Part shown: piece after piece, positions 36,174 through 47,305 of the stretch | Position numbering within the stretch: position 1 is the first letter of the stretch | Layout of the letters: each line of letters starts with the position of its first letter | Assembly: GCF_014633365.1 (NCBI RefSeq) | Contig: NC_068349.1 | Span: 29,774,753-29,838,752, forward strand | DNA: 64,000 nucleotides | From: Diospyros lotus | Lineage: Eukaryota > Streptophyta > Magnoliopsida > Ericales > Ebenaceae | Direction of reading: 5' to 3' | Notes under the pieces: model-generated | Databases searched by the model: none | What the model was told of the DNA's origin: nothing | The model's input: the letters and a program-made list of their open reading frames with translations, nothing else | Translations under genes and position numbers: made by a program

Positions 36174-36598
36174 GCCAGGGACTGCTGCAAAGGCGAGGAT
36201 GTGACCAATTGTAGGTCAATGGTGTTTAGAATGATCGTTGTTGAGTCATTTTGAGGAGATAATACTTATTTTGTTATATGTATGAACAGTTGTATGACGT
36301 GGTTGTTATCATTTGGTAACTTTGTACTACGTATTTTGTTATGGAAATACTATGTAAGAACCTCATGGAATGCCACGGTATTTTGGTGTTATTATATCCG
36401 CTGCGTAATTCTATGTCTCGTTTTAGTTAAGATTTATTAATCTTGTTAGCTAAACGGGAAAGACTAGGGTTTTCAGGATCTTATCTGCATGTGACAATTG
36501 TTCTTGAAACACCACGCGTGATGAGCTTGGAAAAAAAAAAAAAAAGATTCTCGGGAATTCCCTTATAGTGACGCGCCCGTGTAAGGCGGGGTGTTACA
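36174..36598 (+). repeat. 3' LTR remnant of the Tekay-type element
   Basis: From GGACTGCTGCAAAGGCGAGG onward it matches the last part of the LTR copies at 31887-32286 and 32997-33398 and ends GCGGGGTGTTACA. It is more diverged from those two than they are from each other. Confidence 0.85.
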
Positions 36599-37500
36599 CG
36601 TGGTAGTGAAGTCTTGCTTCAAGTGAACCTATTACAGTTAACGATTATCGTGTGCTAGAATCCTTCCATCACCTAACGTCCTAACTGAGCAAGAGTCATG
36701 GACTGATAAATTCACAAACTCAATAACTATGTGTATGATCTTATTAGAGTGACTAGATGACACATCAGGAAACACCTTTCCTGATATTCAATCTGCCCTG
36801 GTTAATGACTGTCCTGTCACACTAACAGTAGACCACATAAAACGTTCACCCCATCAGTGATGATGAGGGTGACGGATCCTCTCCTTGAACACTTGCCTCC
36901 ATGTACCAGCAATACGGAACCATATAGATGAACATTTCCACCTCACAATTAGATGGTTCGGTGCATTAGTATATTTTGCATACCAATACACAAGATAACC
37001 ATGTCAGTTCAGTTTAAGGATCAATAACCCTATCGTAACTTGACGACATAACCATTATGCACTATGCCATGTGATCTGTGATAGGTTTCACATTAGGTGC
37101 GTTATTCTCCAACAACCATCCAGGAGTTTATTAGATACATCCACATGTCATATGGTATGTGACACACCATCCCTTACCATCAGTAACTCATATTGATCAA
37201 GGGTAGTAAACTACGTGGTAGTCCATACTAGACTAATCAGAGTCCCTACCCAAAGAACCTAAGGACCATGAATCTTTTAAGAAATACTATTACCAAAAAA
37301 ATCCTGTCACACAATCTCGACATCTTGAGAATAAGATTCCCAAACAGAAAATCTAGGAACTCATTTATATAATAATTAAAGAGTTTATGAATAAGATAAA
37401 CTTGTCTTATATTAAGATATACAAAGATACAAGAAATATATTAATTACAAGCCCGTTATATGTCATACAAATCTAGCATTTGGGCATACACTGCTAACAT
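36599..37500 (-). mobile_element. Unclassified LTR fragment
   Basis: The right end reads TGTTAGCAGTGTATGCCC on the minus strand, like solo LTR D (TGTTAGTGTAGGTGC). Base composition and texture are similar to the 26.2-27.0 kb part of LTR D, but line-up by eye is weak. The left side stops at the Tekay LTR end. No coding region. Confidence 0.45.
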
Positions 37501-38143
37501 AATGAGGATAGTCGGAGGTGTTAAATTCATTGCACAACCCTTCGAATTGATTTTGATGCTTAATTAAACATAGCTTAGGTGTCTACATGAAATCTCAAGG
37601 GTTACCTAAGTATCCATACCTAAAAAGCTAAATCATGTGTCTTATGACAAATAGAGAATATTAGAACATGTTTCGACACTCGACTGAATGATTTGAAATG
37701 AAATCATAAGTGTTCAAATAGGTATTAGTCAAGTAATACATAGATTAAGATTGATCTTAACTTCTTACTTGAGTTTTAGATCATATTAGCCAAGTAATAC
37801 CATTAAATCTCTAAGACTAAAAGCTTGATGTAAGTGTTAATCGAGCAATACTTTTACATTACTAGAGTAACCTATAGAAATAAAAAGCTTTAGAAAATTA
37901 GTCATTAAATCTCTAAGACTAAAAACTTGATGTAACTGGTAATCGAGCAATACCCTCACATAACTCGAGTATTCTTCAATATCAAATTAAAAAAAAATCT
38001 TTATTAATTTAGACTGTATACATACTTTTTGTGAGTATCCTTGTCTTCTATGATTTTTTTTATCTTTTTATTTTATTTATTTTTTACCACTATTTTGCCT
38101 ATCTTACATAGTCTTATTTTACATTGCAAGCTAAGTAGTCCAT
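37501..38143. other. No gene; AT-rich leader or relic before Athila gag
   Basis: It contains a twice-repeated block: ATTAAATCTCTAAGACTAAA followed by CTTGATGTAA and TCGAGCAATAC (37803-37855 and 37904-37955). I found neither an Athila LTR matching the one at 44933 nor a PBS, so the 5' LTR of the Athila element seems lost. Confidence 0.45.
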
Positions 38144-41100
38144 GCCAAGAAATCATGGAGAAATTCAACCATTTGATCCAGAAATAGATAGAACCTGTCG
38201 AGCAATAAAGAAAAATACGTGATTAGCATGACAAGTAATAGTCATAGTAGAAAATCACAACCAAAACAAAAATCAGAGATTGCTATGTGATTATGCCATG
38301 CCAGACCCAATTGGAGCTCAAACTAGCATACTAAGACTAGCAGTCAATGCTAATAACTTTGAGATCAAACTAAAACTCATTCAGATGGTTCAGCAGGGGC
38401 AATTTCGTGGAAGGCCAACTAAAGATCCTAATGCGCACTTAGCAAACTTTTTAGAGATATGCAACATCATCAAAATGAACGGCGTCAGCGAGGATGCAAT
38501 CAAACTGAGACTGTTTCCTTTTCCATTGAGAGATAAAGCCAAGGTGTGGTTGAATTCTAAAGCTCCAAATTCATTTACCACATGGGCAATGTAATACCAA
38601 AGAACTTTGGGTAAAATTGAAAAATAGGAATTTTATTAAAAAATGAGAATTGAGGAAAATAAGTATCAGAATAGCCCGAGAAATTGACCGAATCGACTAC
38701 AAGGAGTACCTTGGAGCCGAGATGCCTAAATAAAACAATATGGTAGTATTGAGTATTTCAAGGAATGATTTATGGCATCGAAAGAAATTGGATCATAAAT
38801 AGTTTTCGGTATAGCTAAAATACAGCTAAGGGTAGGCTGTAAAATCGAATAATTGTAGGGGTTTCCGGAAAGTCAAAGAAACCCAAAGGGTATTCATATT
38901 TCATGTGTAGAGCAACCTTTTAGTGATTTTTGGAAGAAACAAAAGGGTTTGAGGCCAAAATAAAGATTCTAGCCAAAGTGCTATTTTTTGAATTAGCCGG
39001 AGGGAGGCCGAGATGGCGAGTTTTCGAAATCCTTCAAGAAGAAATGGAAGTGTTTAGAACTTGAGGGACTCAATGGAAATATTGAAAATTTCAAGGGCTT
39101 TGTGAAAATGGACCAATGCATAAGAGACAAAATAGGTGGGGTGAAACTGTAATTTTCTAAACTTGAAGCTGCAAGCTTTCTGCCATGGACGCCAGTAGCT
39201 TCTGGTCGCTGACTAGCCACATCTGAGCCATGGGGATTGCACGAGGGTTGGTCGGGGAGGTGTTTGGACTAAGCCTTGGCCGATAACAACCACGAGGGTG
39301 GCCGGAATTTGAAGAAAGCAGACAAAGAATTCGGTTGAACTTGCGAAGCAATGCAAGTCATCATTGTGGTCAGTTTTGCAGCAAAGAGGTCTATCTAGGG
39401 GCAGTAGAGGCTTTGGAGACGTTGGATTTAACAGCCTGAGCGTTTGGAAGCTCGGGAACACCAATAAATAGAAGTGGCCTAATGCCTTCAAAAATTAAAT
39501 TCTTAGATCTGCAAATTCAAGTATAAATTAAGAGAATCAGATAAGGAACTTTTGTTGCCCATATCCAGAGCTTCATTCCTGTGCAATTTGAGCCATTTTG
39601 GTTGAGAGATGAGTGAGATCCGAAGCCTTGTCGAAAAAATGAGCTTCGCCAAAAAATAGCTTCGAGCAGTCTGAAAATGGCTTCGTTTATGGGATTTTAA
39701 GCTATTATCATGTAGAGGGCGAAAAGTGGAAGCCGTAGGATCAAACGAGGGGCAAAATGAAGTTCGGATGAGGGAGAAATCGCGAAAAAATCAGGCAAGA
39801 TGCAATTGTCAGCAAACTGCCCAACGTTAAAGACAATGGTGCGTGTGGAACACGCGCCCAGTAGTAGGCATGGGCAATCCTTCAATTGGCACATGGGGAC
39901 GCGTGCAGCATTGAAAAATCTTGGAAAAAATTTCTAAATTCTTCTAAATTCAAGATCTAGGTCCTAGAGCAAAAAAATTTTGAAGTTGGATTTTTGTTGT
40001 CTCGATTTTAGCATCGTCCAGCTTCGTTTTGCATGAAAACACAGCATCCGGGTAAGTCCAGTAATTTTCTCTTGATGTTCATAGGTTATTATGATTTGTT
40101 GTGAAGAAATATTGGAGAAAATAGTTTGATAGATATTTATTTGGAATGTTTAGAGAGAAAATGGAGAAAATAAAGAAATTGGGAGAAAAATCATATTTTT
40201 GATGTTTAAATGATGATTTAGGGTGCTTTGAGGGCTAAGGTTGAGTGTTGGTGCAACTTTTGAGGTTGGCATGAAAATCGAGGTCTGGCACGCAAATCGA
40301 GGCTATGCGCGCTTTTTAAGATACTTTGGATTTTGTCAAAGGTGAGTAGTTATAACCCCAAAATTTGGTTATTCAAGGTTATTCTCCTCTTATAAACTTG
40401 ATTTGATCCATGCAAATGTTTTGCTTCATGTGAATGGTTTTAACCTGTGATGGTTAGTTTCATAGGGGTTTGTCCCGAAATGTTTTAAACATGTGCATTG
40501 AATTTTGTGCGATAAATTGTGTACATGAAATGTTGTTTATGCATCGAGTTATGTTTTGTGGCATTGGCGTGTTTTTATGGGATGTCAACCTAGGGTGACG
40601 GGTTGTACATATGGGATGGGATGCCAACTTATGATGTGGCACTTGAAGTGACAGCACTAGGGAACCATGTCAAGGGAAAATACCATTTGCGACCTGGGCT
40701 GAGAGTGGACACCACCCTTGTGAATAGTCAAATGGCGGGGCTGAGAGTGGACACCAACCTGGACCGGGGCTACGAGTAGGCACCACCCCAAATGCCTTAC
40801 GCGATAGTATTGTTTACGATGTGGACATGGATTCCCAGGATGGTGTTGATCATCATTTGGCCAGGATTTGTGTTGACGTGCTCCATAAGCTTCTGAGTGG
40901 GAACGTAATGATGACGGGGTGGTTCTCGAGTTCATGCATTGACGTTGCTCCCTCTTAAGCTATGACTATGTTGTGCTAATGTGTCAATGTGGTTGTGTTG
41001 CCTTTAGAGAGATTGCATTTTCCCCGGTTAGGGTTAAGTGCTGGGTGGGTTTCTCTTAAGCTGAGTTTTGTCGTGATATTCTGTTGTTTCATGTCTTGCA

Positions 41101-41790
41101 TACATTCATGAAAATGCTTTTAAACTCTTACTTAGATGATTTATCATCTTATGTTGGACTTTGTCCCTGGAATATTCTAACATTCTAGGTGGAAGCAGCA
41201 GTTTCAAAGGGAAAGGAATTGCCGATGACTGGCAGCAACTTGTAGGTGGATCGTAGCATATATTTTGGATTATATGTATTTCCTTTTGATGATGTCATGT
41301 TAGACGATGATACGATTTTGATGTTAAGTATAAGATGATTTCGGTTATGTATCATATTAGGTTTTGATCTACCTTCCGCATTTATTTTATGATGATATTA
41401 CCTATCTTAGCTTGATGTTTTTAAGTTTGATGTGCTCAGAAGGTAATCGAGATTGTCGGGGAAGTTATGGATTTAAGTGTTGTGTAGTGGAGTGCATGTC
41501 TAGGAAAGCTCTAACTAAGAAAAAGACTTGGTATTTAAGTGCATCCCTTTGCTAGTAATTGTGATTAGTATGAGAATGCTCACTTGGGTTTTGAATGTAT
41601 GCAGGTTAAGCAAGCTCAGTATATTTCAAATTCTAACAAGAAGAACCAGCAAAATGACCCATATTCTAACAGCCATAATGCAGGTTGGAGAAATCACCCC
41701 ATTTTTTTTCTTGGAGGGATCAAGGCAACAATAGCAATTCTAGGCCTAGCAATCCTCCTAGTTTTCAACCGAGACCTCAAGGAGTGATGC
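38144..41790 (+). pseudogene. gag: Athila gag, split and shortened
   Basis: N-terminal piece: 38150-38589 (GEIQPFDPEIDRTCRAI, stops at about 38219, then FEIKLKLIQMVQQGQF, DPNAHLANFLEICNIIKMNG, LRLFPFPLRDKAKVWLNS). C-terminal piece: about 41600-41790 (KKNQQNDPYSNSHNAGWRNH). The middle of the capsid domain, expected between them, is absent, so the intervening LTR was accompanied by a deletion. The conserved AVTLRSG box sits near 42015. Confidence 0.8.
38590..41580 (+). mobile_element. Chromovirus-like LTR inside Athila gag, 3' end uncertain
   Basis: It starts TGTAATACCAAAGAAC after GGCAA (38585-38589) and follows solo LTR E for long stretches (GAATCGACTACAAGGAGTAC, GATTTATGGCATCGAAAG). It has three GGGCTGAGAGTGGACACCA-type units (40698-40790) and the family block ACTTAGATGATTTATCATCT (41128). 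No ...GTGTTACA end or matching target duplication was found before gag resumes, so the right end looks deleted. Frames inside are not genes. Confidence 0.7.
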
Positions 41791-41969
41791 TGTAGCAACC
41801 AGAAAGCAAGTTGTCTTGGGAGTTGGCAATTAAAAGTTAGCAAATGCCACTGCAGATAGATTTGAAAAGCTGGAGGCAAAAGTAAACTAGATGGCCAATT
41901 TCAACAGAAATCTAGAAGTTTAATTGGAGCATATATCAAATGTCATAAATCCGAGAGATCAAGGTAAAT

Positions 41970-43187
41970 TTCCTAACAAAATTGAGGTGAATCCAAGAGA
42001 TGAAGTCAAGGCAGTGACATTGAGAAGTGGTTGGTGAGGTAAGTAGCGAACATCTTACAAGTGATGTTGATAATTTAAAGAATAATGTTGAGATTAGTGA
42101 TGAGAATGAGCAGGATGAGATACCATCCCTAACACCACCTGTTAAACCTTATGTTCCTCCTATCTCTTTTCCTCAAAGGCTTAAACATAATAAAGTTGAC
42201 AAACAATTTGAAAATTTTCTTGAAGTTTTTAAGCAGTTGCGCATTAACATTCCATTTGTAGATGCTTTAGGGCAAATTCCTGCTTATGCAAAATTTCTAA
42301 AAGAAATTATGTCAAACAAGAACAAGTTGGAGGATTATAAGACCATTACCTTGACTGAAGAATGCAGTGCTTTGATTTAGAAAAAGCTGCCACCAAAGTT
42401 GAGAGATCCGAGGAATTTTTCTATCCCTTGCACTATTGGTGAAATTAATTTTGATAAGGTTTTATGTGACCTCGATGAAAGCATTAATTTAATGCCCTTT
42501 TTTATTTTCAAGAAGTTTGGATTAAAAGAACCAACACCCACCACTGCTTCTCTTCAATTAGCTAATAGAAGTATCAAATATCTAAGGAGAGTAGTGAAGG
42601 ATGTTTTGGTAAAAATAGATAAATTTATTTTTCCTATTCACTTCATTGTTCTAGACATGGAAGAAGATTATGATATGACCCTAATTTTAGGGAGATCTTT
42701 TCTTGCCATAGGGAGAGCTTTGATTGATGTCCAGCAAGGAACACTAAACCTTATAATTTATGATGAGACAATTACTTTAAATGTGTTTAAAGCTACGAAA
42801 CATTCTAATAACAATGAAAAATAAGTCTTAAGAATTGATGACACTAATGATTTAGTAAAGAGATTATATGAGCCTATAGAAAATTGCATTGCTAACTTTT
42901 TTGATGAGCAGAAAACAATTTTAGATGCCAAGAACAAGGTCATGGCTAAGGGCTATTTGGGAGAAAAGCAAATAGGTTGTCCATCCAAAAGAGATAAATT
43001 GTTGCCTTTGGATGTTTCTTCTTCTTTTTCAAAAGCCAAGCCACCAAATCGTGAAAAGGAAAAGTTGATAAGGGTGCTTAGAGAGCAAAAGAAGGGGATT
43101 GGATTGAAAGTTGCCAACATTCAAGGAAAAAATCCATCAACCGGCATGCACAAAATTTTGACAGAAGAAAGATTCAAGCCTCTGTGA
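41970..43187 (+). pseudogene. pol: Athila protease with N-terminal start of RT
   Basis: The frame starts soon after AVTLRSG and runs through PFVDALGQIPAYAKFLKEIM, a TAG at 42378-42380, and KKLPPKLRDPRNFSIPCTIG. The active-site region reads LCDLDESINLMPF; Athila proteases usually have DLGAS here, so the glycine and alanine are changed. The flap and end part (LGRSFLAIGRALIDVQQGTL) follow. After 42824 come the linker and the first RT residues (VLREQKKGIGLKVANIQGKN), ending at 43185. The rest of pol is missing. Confidence 0.8.
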
Positions 43188-44932
43188 AGATGGAAACCTA
43201 GTCAAGCTAATGACTATAAACAAGCACTTCTTGGGAGGCAACCCAAACTCTTTTTCCTTTTTTTTATTATTTCATTTTAGTTTTGTTGAATAAATATGGC
43301 CAATAACCTATACTTGTGATGTTGTGCAAGTTAAAAAAAAAAGGAAAATAAATTTGATTCAGTTGGGACTGTCGTGGGTATTTGTAGTGTTCAATTATGT
43401 GGCAAGGGGAGTATTCATTTTTCATTCTCCTTTTTCTGTCTTTCACATTGACGAAATTGTGTTAAATAAGTTGGGGGGGGGGGGGAATTATTAATTGTTG
43501 ATATATGCTATTTGTTTTGCTTTGGTGTTTTGATGTGAATTTTTTTTGCAAAACTTATATCAGGTGTGTTATGGGCGATCTCCGGGAATCAGCTGATGGG
43601 CTGGACCCAGTACCCGCAGGGCGAACCCAAAATACCCAAGGCCCAATAGGCCGGCCGAAATTCCTTAGAGGCCCGCCAGGCCCAGAGATCGAGAACCACC
43701 GATGAAGAGTCTCACGGTAAAAAAGTCAGCTCGCTTGAAGAGAGCGAGCTCGCTCGTGCTCGCTCAAAACAACATCCCAGCATCACAACATCACGACTTC
43801 AGCTTTGCCGAAAGACGCGCCAAAGATTAGAACAGCTAGAAGATCGCGAGATAATCGGAAGCGATATACACCTGCCTATCAGAAGTAATTCAAATCCCTG
43901 AAGACAAGGAACCTATCCCTGATATTTCGAAGCCGATAAGGAAAACGCCATCAACGGAATAGACTCCTTCCATACTTAGAACTGATTCGAATTGTAAACA
44001 ACACGACTCTATTTATAGAGAAGGATACGCCACTGTAAGAGGAGGGATGACTGAATTACATACTGTGACTCTGCCGGAATAACCAGAGAATAGTCGTGGA
44101 CTAGGCATCATTCGGGCCGAACCACGTAAAAATCTTGTGTGCTTCTTGTTTGTTCTTTTGCTTTTGTTCCTTACTCTTCGGCACCTGTTATCGCATTGTG
44201 GGTTCTCGAACTCTGGTTGACAGTTCTCGTACGTCAACAAGGTGCATATTTGGCGAACCCTTAGATTAGAAAATTTTATGAAAGATAAAATAAGCAGAAC
44301 TTATTATTTGGAATCATGATTTGTATTTTGGTTCTTTATTGTGTTTAACATTGAGTCTTTGATTTGGAATGGACAATATCTTATAAAGCAAGACTAAATA
44401 TAGTTGGGTTTTAAGATCATTGAAGTACATGTTCTTTGCGAGGTTGTGTGACGATGCATGAAAGATAAATATAATACTTTTCTTGTGATTGTTCCTTCTA
44501 AGCTATGCCTAAAAAGGGTTTAAGTAAATAAGGTGAATAATGTTGAGCGAGATGGAGCATAAAATGCACTTGTTTAAAAAAAGAAAGAAATACAGAGAAA
44601 GAGAGAGAGAGAAGAGCAAAAGGAAACCCTACTTTGCTACCTTTGTTTATAGTAATGAGAATGGATGGTTGCAAGAATGGTTATTACACTATTCGATCGT
44701 GCGAGGTACATGACAAAACATGATTGAACTTAGAATTTTGTATGGATTCTTGAACTTGGGAATGTAAGTATGCTTAGTTTTTTTTATTTACTATTGTTAC
44801 ATTTTGGATTGAGGATTTAAATGTGGGCATAACAAGGAATTTGAATGTGATGAATGATTCCAAATATAAGTTTTGTGCTTTGAGTATAGGATTTCTTTTC
44901 TTTTCTAGCAATAATTTAAGTTTGGGGGTATT
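43188..44932 (+). other. Athila post-integrase tail and 3' untranslated region
   Basis: QALLGRQPKLF (about 43220-43255) matches the short conserved string found just after integrase in Athila elements, placing a pol deletion at about 43190. The remainder is non-coding, with a G-run at 43472-43484, a GA-rich stretch near 44600, a Tat-type solo LTR at 43567-44239, and the polypurine-like tract before 44933. Confidence 0.65.
43567..44239 (+). mobile_element. Tat-type solo LTR, 673 bp
   Basis: It starts TGTTATGGGCGATCTCC and ends GTACGTCAACA, with a perfect target duplication AGGTG (43562-43566, 44240-44244). A TATA-like CTATTTATAGAG lies at 44009-44020, and GGCCGAACCACGTAAAAATC (44116) is a typical R/U5 string. 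It is much richer in GC than its surroundings. The small minus-strand frame inside is not a gene. Confidence 0.88.
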
Positions 44933-46347
44933 TGATGTGAGAATTTATTCACACATTTATTGGTCATAATTAAGTAGTATTTTTTGTATTTTATATGTGT
45001 TTTACCTAGAATTATCTAGTGTTTTAAATTTTCTTTACATATATTTAATTTCTAGTATTTTTTGCTATTTTACAAGAATACTACTTGGTGTTTGGGTTAG
45101 AAAAAAAGATATTATAAAGTTAATTTCAAAATTAATACTATAAATAATTAATATTATAATATAATTAAAGTTAATATAATTAATAGTATATTAAATATTA
45201 TATTTTATTATATCATATATTACATATTATATATTATATATTATTATACTAAATTTAATGGTGTGAATGTGTGAAGAAGGGAAAACATATGCATATGCAT
45301 GTATATAAACTAATGATATGTGGGATTTGGAGGGAAGTAATTGGAGAAGCATGGTGCGGCAGAACAGCAAGGACTTCGGGAAGAAAGCGACGCACAATTA
45401 AGGTAGAATTGGAGTGGCAGACAAAGGAGAGATCGGAAGTTAGGAGCAGTGCACGCAGCAGCAGCCAAGCAGTGCGCAACCAAGGATGCAGACGCAAGGC
45501 CGTGGACATAGGCAAACGAGCGCCGACAACAGATCCAACTAGGGAATTCATGTTCTTTTCCCTTGTTCAATTTATTCTCTTATGCTTCTACTCTTACTTT
45601 GGATTTTAATTAATTTTTCCATAAACTAATTTGTTAAACTAAGACCATGTATTGGCCGAAACTATGATAGTGCATTTTATATAATTTTATGTGATAAAAT
45701 AAATTGGGTTATGTTGAGTTGTGTGATATTGGATTTAATGCTTGTGAATAATTGGCCACTATTTACAGGATTTGATGCCTAATCTTGAGACCGAGATGAG
45801 ATAGGTTGGAGATTGCATCGTAGGTACCATACACCATAAAGTAAAATCGACTAGAGATAGAATTCAATTTCTTTGCGTGGATTTTAGCGATAAGGTAGGA
45901 ATTTCACAAATTGTAATACATTTTCATTTAATTAAAATTTCATAGAGATATAGGAAGTTATTGAATGAGAATAGACTTGTTATAACCTAGAGATAGGGTA
46001 AAGAATGTGTTAGGAGATTTCGTCGTTCCATACTCAATTTACCAATTCATTCGCATAAAAATTTATGATTTGCATTGCATAGCTAGGTTCATACATATGA
46101 CTTAGTTATTAAAATCCATTGATTTCTTTGATTTAATTTTCCTTTTAAATCAATTTTATTTTATTGATTTAATTAATTTATTTATTTTTTCTATTCTTTA
46201 TTAAACCTAGAATTTCTAATTGTCTAAATAATATAGAAAGTATGAAATTTTAGTATTTAAAATATTTCCTCATGGAAACAATATTCTTACTCACAACTAT
46301 ATTACCTGTTCAACCCCTATACTTGCACTAGATTTTAGGGCGATCAC
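44933..46347 (+). repeat. 3' LTR of the Athila element
   Basis: It begins TGATGTGAGAATTTATTCAC directly after a polypurine-like tract and ends near GCACTAGATTTTAGGGCGATCA. AT-rich runs (45120-45250) are included. The right end is set where the MITE target begins, so it could be off by a few bases; no second copy is available. Confidence 0.6.
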
Positions 46348-46350
46348 TTA

Positions 46351-46576
46351 GAGTGTATTTGATTGCACACATTTACCATAGAAAATGTGTAATTATTAGA
46401 ATATTTTCTATGAAAGCAATCAAACACTCTTAACTTTTCTATGAAAAAATATGTATGGTACAAACATTTAAAGCTTCTTTCCTTGGAATTCATTTTCCAA
46501 GGGGGTGGGGTGGTTTTTGTTTTCTAGGCAATCATTACCTAGAATTAAATTCTAGGTAATACAATCAAACACACCC
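46351..46576 (+). mobile_element. Tourist-like (PIF/Harbinger-type) MITE, 226 bp
   Basis: Terminal inverted repeats GAGTGTATTTGATTG and, reversed, GGGTGTGTTTGATTG. The target duplication is TTA on both sides (46348-46350, 46577-46579), the rule for PIF/Harbinger elements. Internal complementary pieces (TAGAAAATGTGTAATTA, CATTACCTAGAATT) suggest foldback. No coding capacity. Confidence 0.8.
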
Positions 46577-46579
46577 TTA

Positions 46580-46870
46580 GTCTCCAAGCTACTTCTATTC
46601 TCATTTGTTTGTTGTAAAGGTTAGTGCTTAAGCCCTAGATAAGGTCATCTTTAGCTATAGCTAATCCAAGTAAAAGCTACTGTGTAAAAGATGATAGTAC
46701 TCGCCTCTCTAATCGTACACTTGATAATAAGTGTTTAAAGCCTTAATAGAAGTCAAGGTAGTGGACGTAGGCTGTTGGGGCCCAAATCACTCTAAAATCT
46801 TCGAGTACTCTCTTTCTTGCTCTTTTGTTTTTTTTTTATTTCGTTATTCACTATTTTATACTTAAAATTT
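46580..46870 (+). mobile_element. Fragment of a copia-like LTR (R/U5 part)
   Basis: TAGTGGACGTAGGCTGTTG followed by an AAATCACTCTAAAATCTTCG block and TTCTTGCTC resembles the end of plant Ty1/copia LTRs of the SIRE kind. Neither LTR terminus nor PBS is visible. Tentative. Confidence 0.35.
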
Positions 46871-46874
46871 TTGG

Positions 46875-47231
46875 GTGAGCTTAATTCATTCCCCTCTTAA
46901 GTTAACAATCTTTTCAAGAGGAAATGAAGAAAAGGATAAAAAGAGAAAGGAAATAGATTCTAATGAAAGTGTGAATAAGAGAGAAGAGAAATCCAAAAAT
47001 ACTAACGACCTTCTTAGGCTCCAATTCAAAAACTATACTTCACTCACAGAACCACCATCCTCTATCTTAGCAGCCATCGAAGGATTAAGCCTCATTAAAT
47101 TCCCCAATAAGACTATCAAACCTCTAGGGAGAAAAAAAGAAGCCTTCTACCAATCCCATAATACCAATGGACACTCCACTGACAAATGTGATGAGATAAT
47201 AAATCAAATGGAAGCTTTGAGGAAAAACTAA
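46875..47231 (+). pseudogene. gag: Fragment of a Tat gag C-terminus
   Basis: NYTSLTEPPSSILAAIEGL and KFPNKTIKPLGRKKEAFY lead to the zinc-finger-like FYQSHNTNGHSTDKCDEI and EALRKN, the usual end of Tat gag. It is followed by stops and cut by the LTR at 47306. It is unrelated to the gag of Tat element 3, so it belongs to an older insertion that was the target site. Confidence 0.65.
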
Positions 47232-47305
47232 GAATATTTGTGAACATTGAAGCCTAGATAGATTACCTCGAAGACAAGGAGTATAACCTAGTCTAGGAAG
47301 AATAC

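Larger units (their letters stand above)
31637..36598 (+). mobile_element. Tekay-type chromovirus, heavily deleted
   Basis: The parts are a truncated 5' LTR (31637-32286, repeated at 32747-33398), PBS (33401), leader, gag, remains of protease and the first part of RT, then a direct jump into the last about 425 bp of the 3' LTR (36174-36598). The rest of RT, RNase H and integrase is missing. The left boundary at about 31637 is where the Tat antisense frame ends; the LTR is much shorter than its solo relatives (2.0-2.5 kb), so its 5' part is lost. Confidence 0.82.
38144..46347 (+). mobile_element. Athila-lineage retrotransposon, deletion derivative
   Basis: The order is gag start (38144), an inserted LTR (38590 to about 41580), gag end, protease, a short RT start, then directly the post-integrase tail (about 43190), long 3' untranslated region, polypurine-like AAGTTTGGGGGTAT (44920-44933) and 3' LTR. 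Almost all of RT, RNase H, integrase and any env-like ORF are missing. The 5' LTR and PBS were not found. Confidence 0.8.

Noticed and set aside
45271..45609. 112-codon frame in the Athila 3' LTR, with an opposite-strand frame
   Set aside because: It lies inside an LTR, has no domain, and the two strands are open together by composition.
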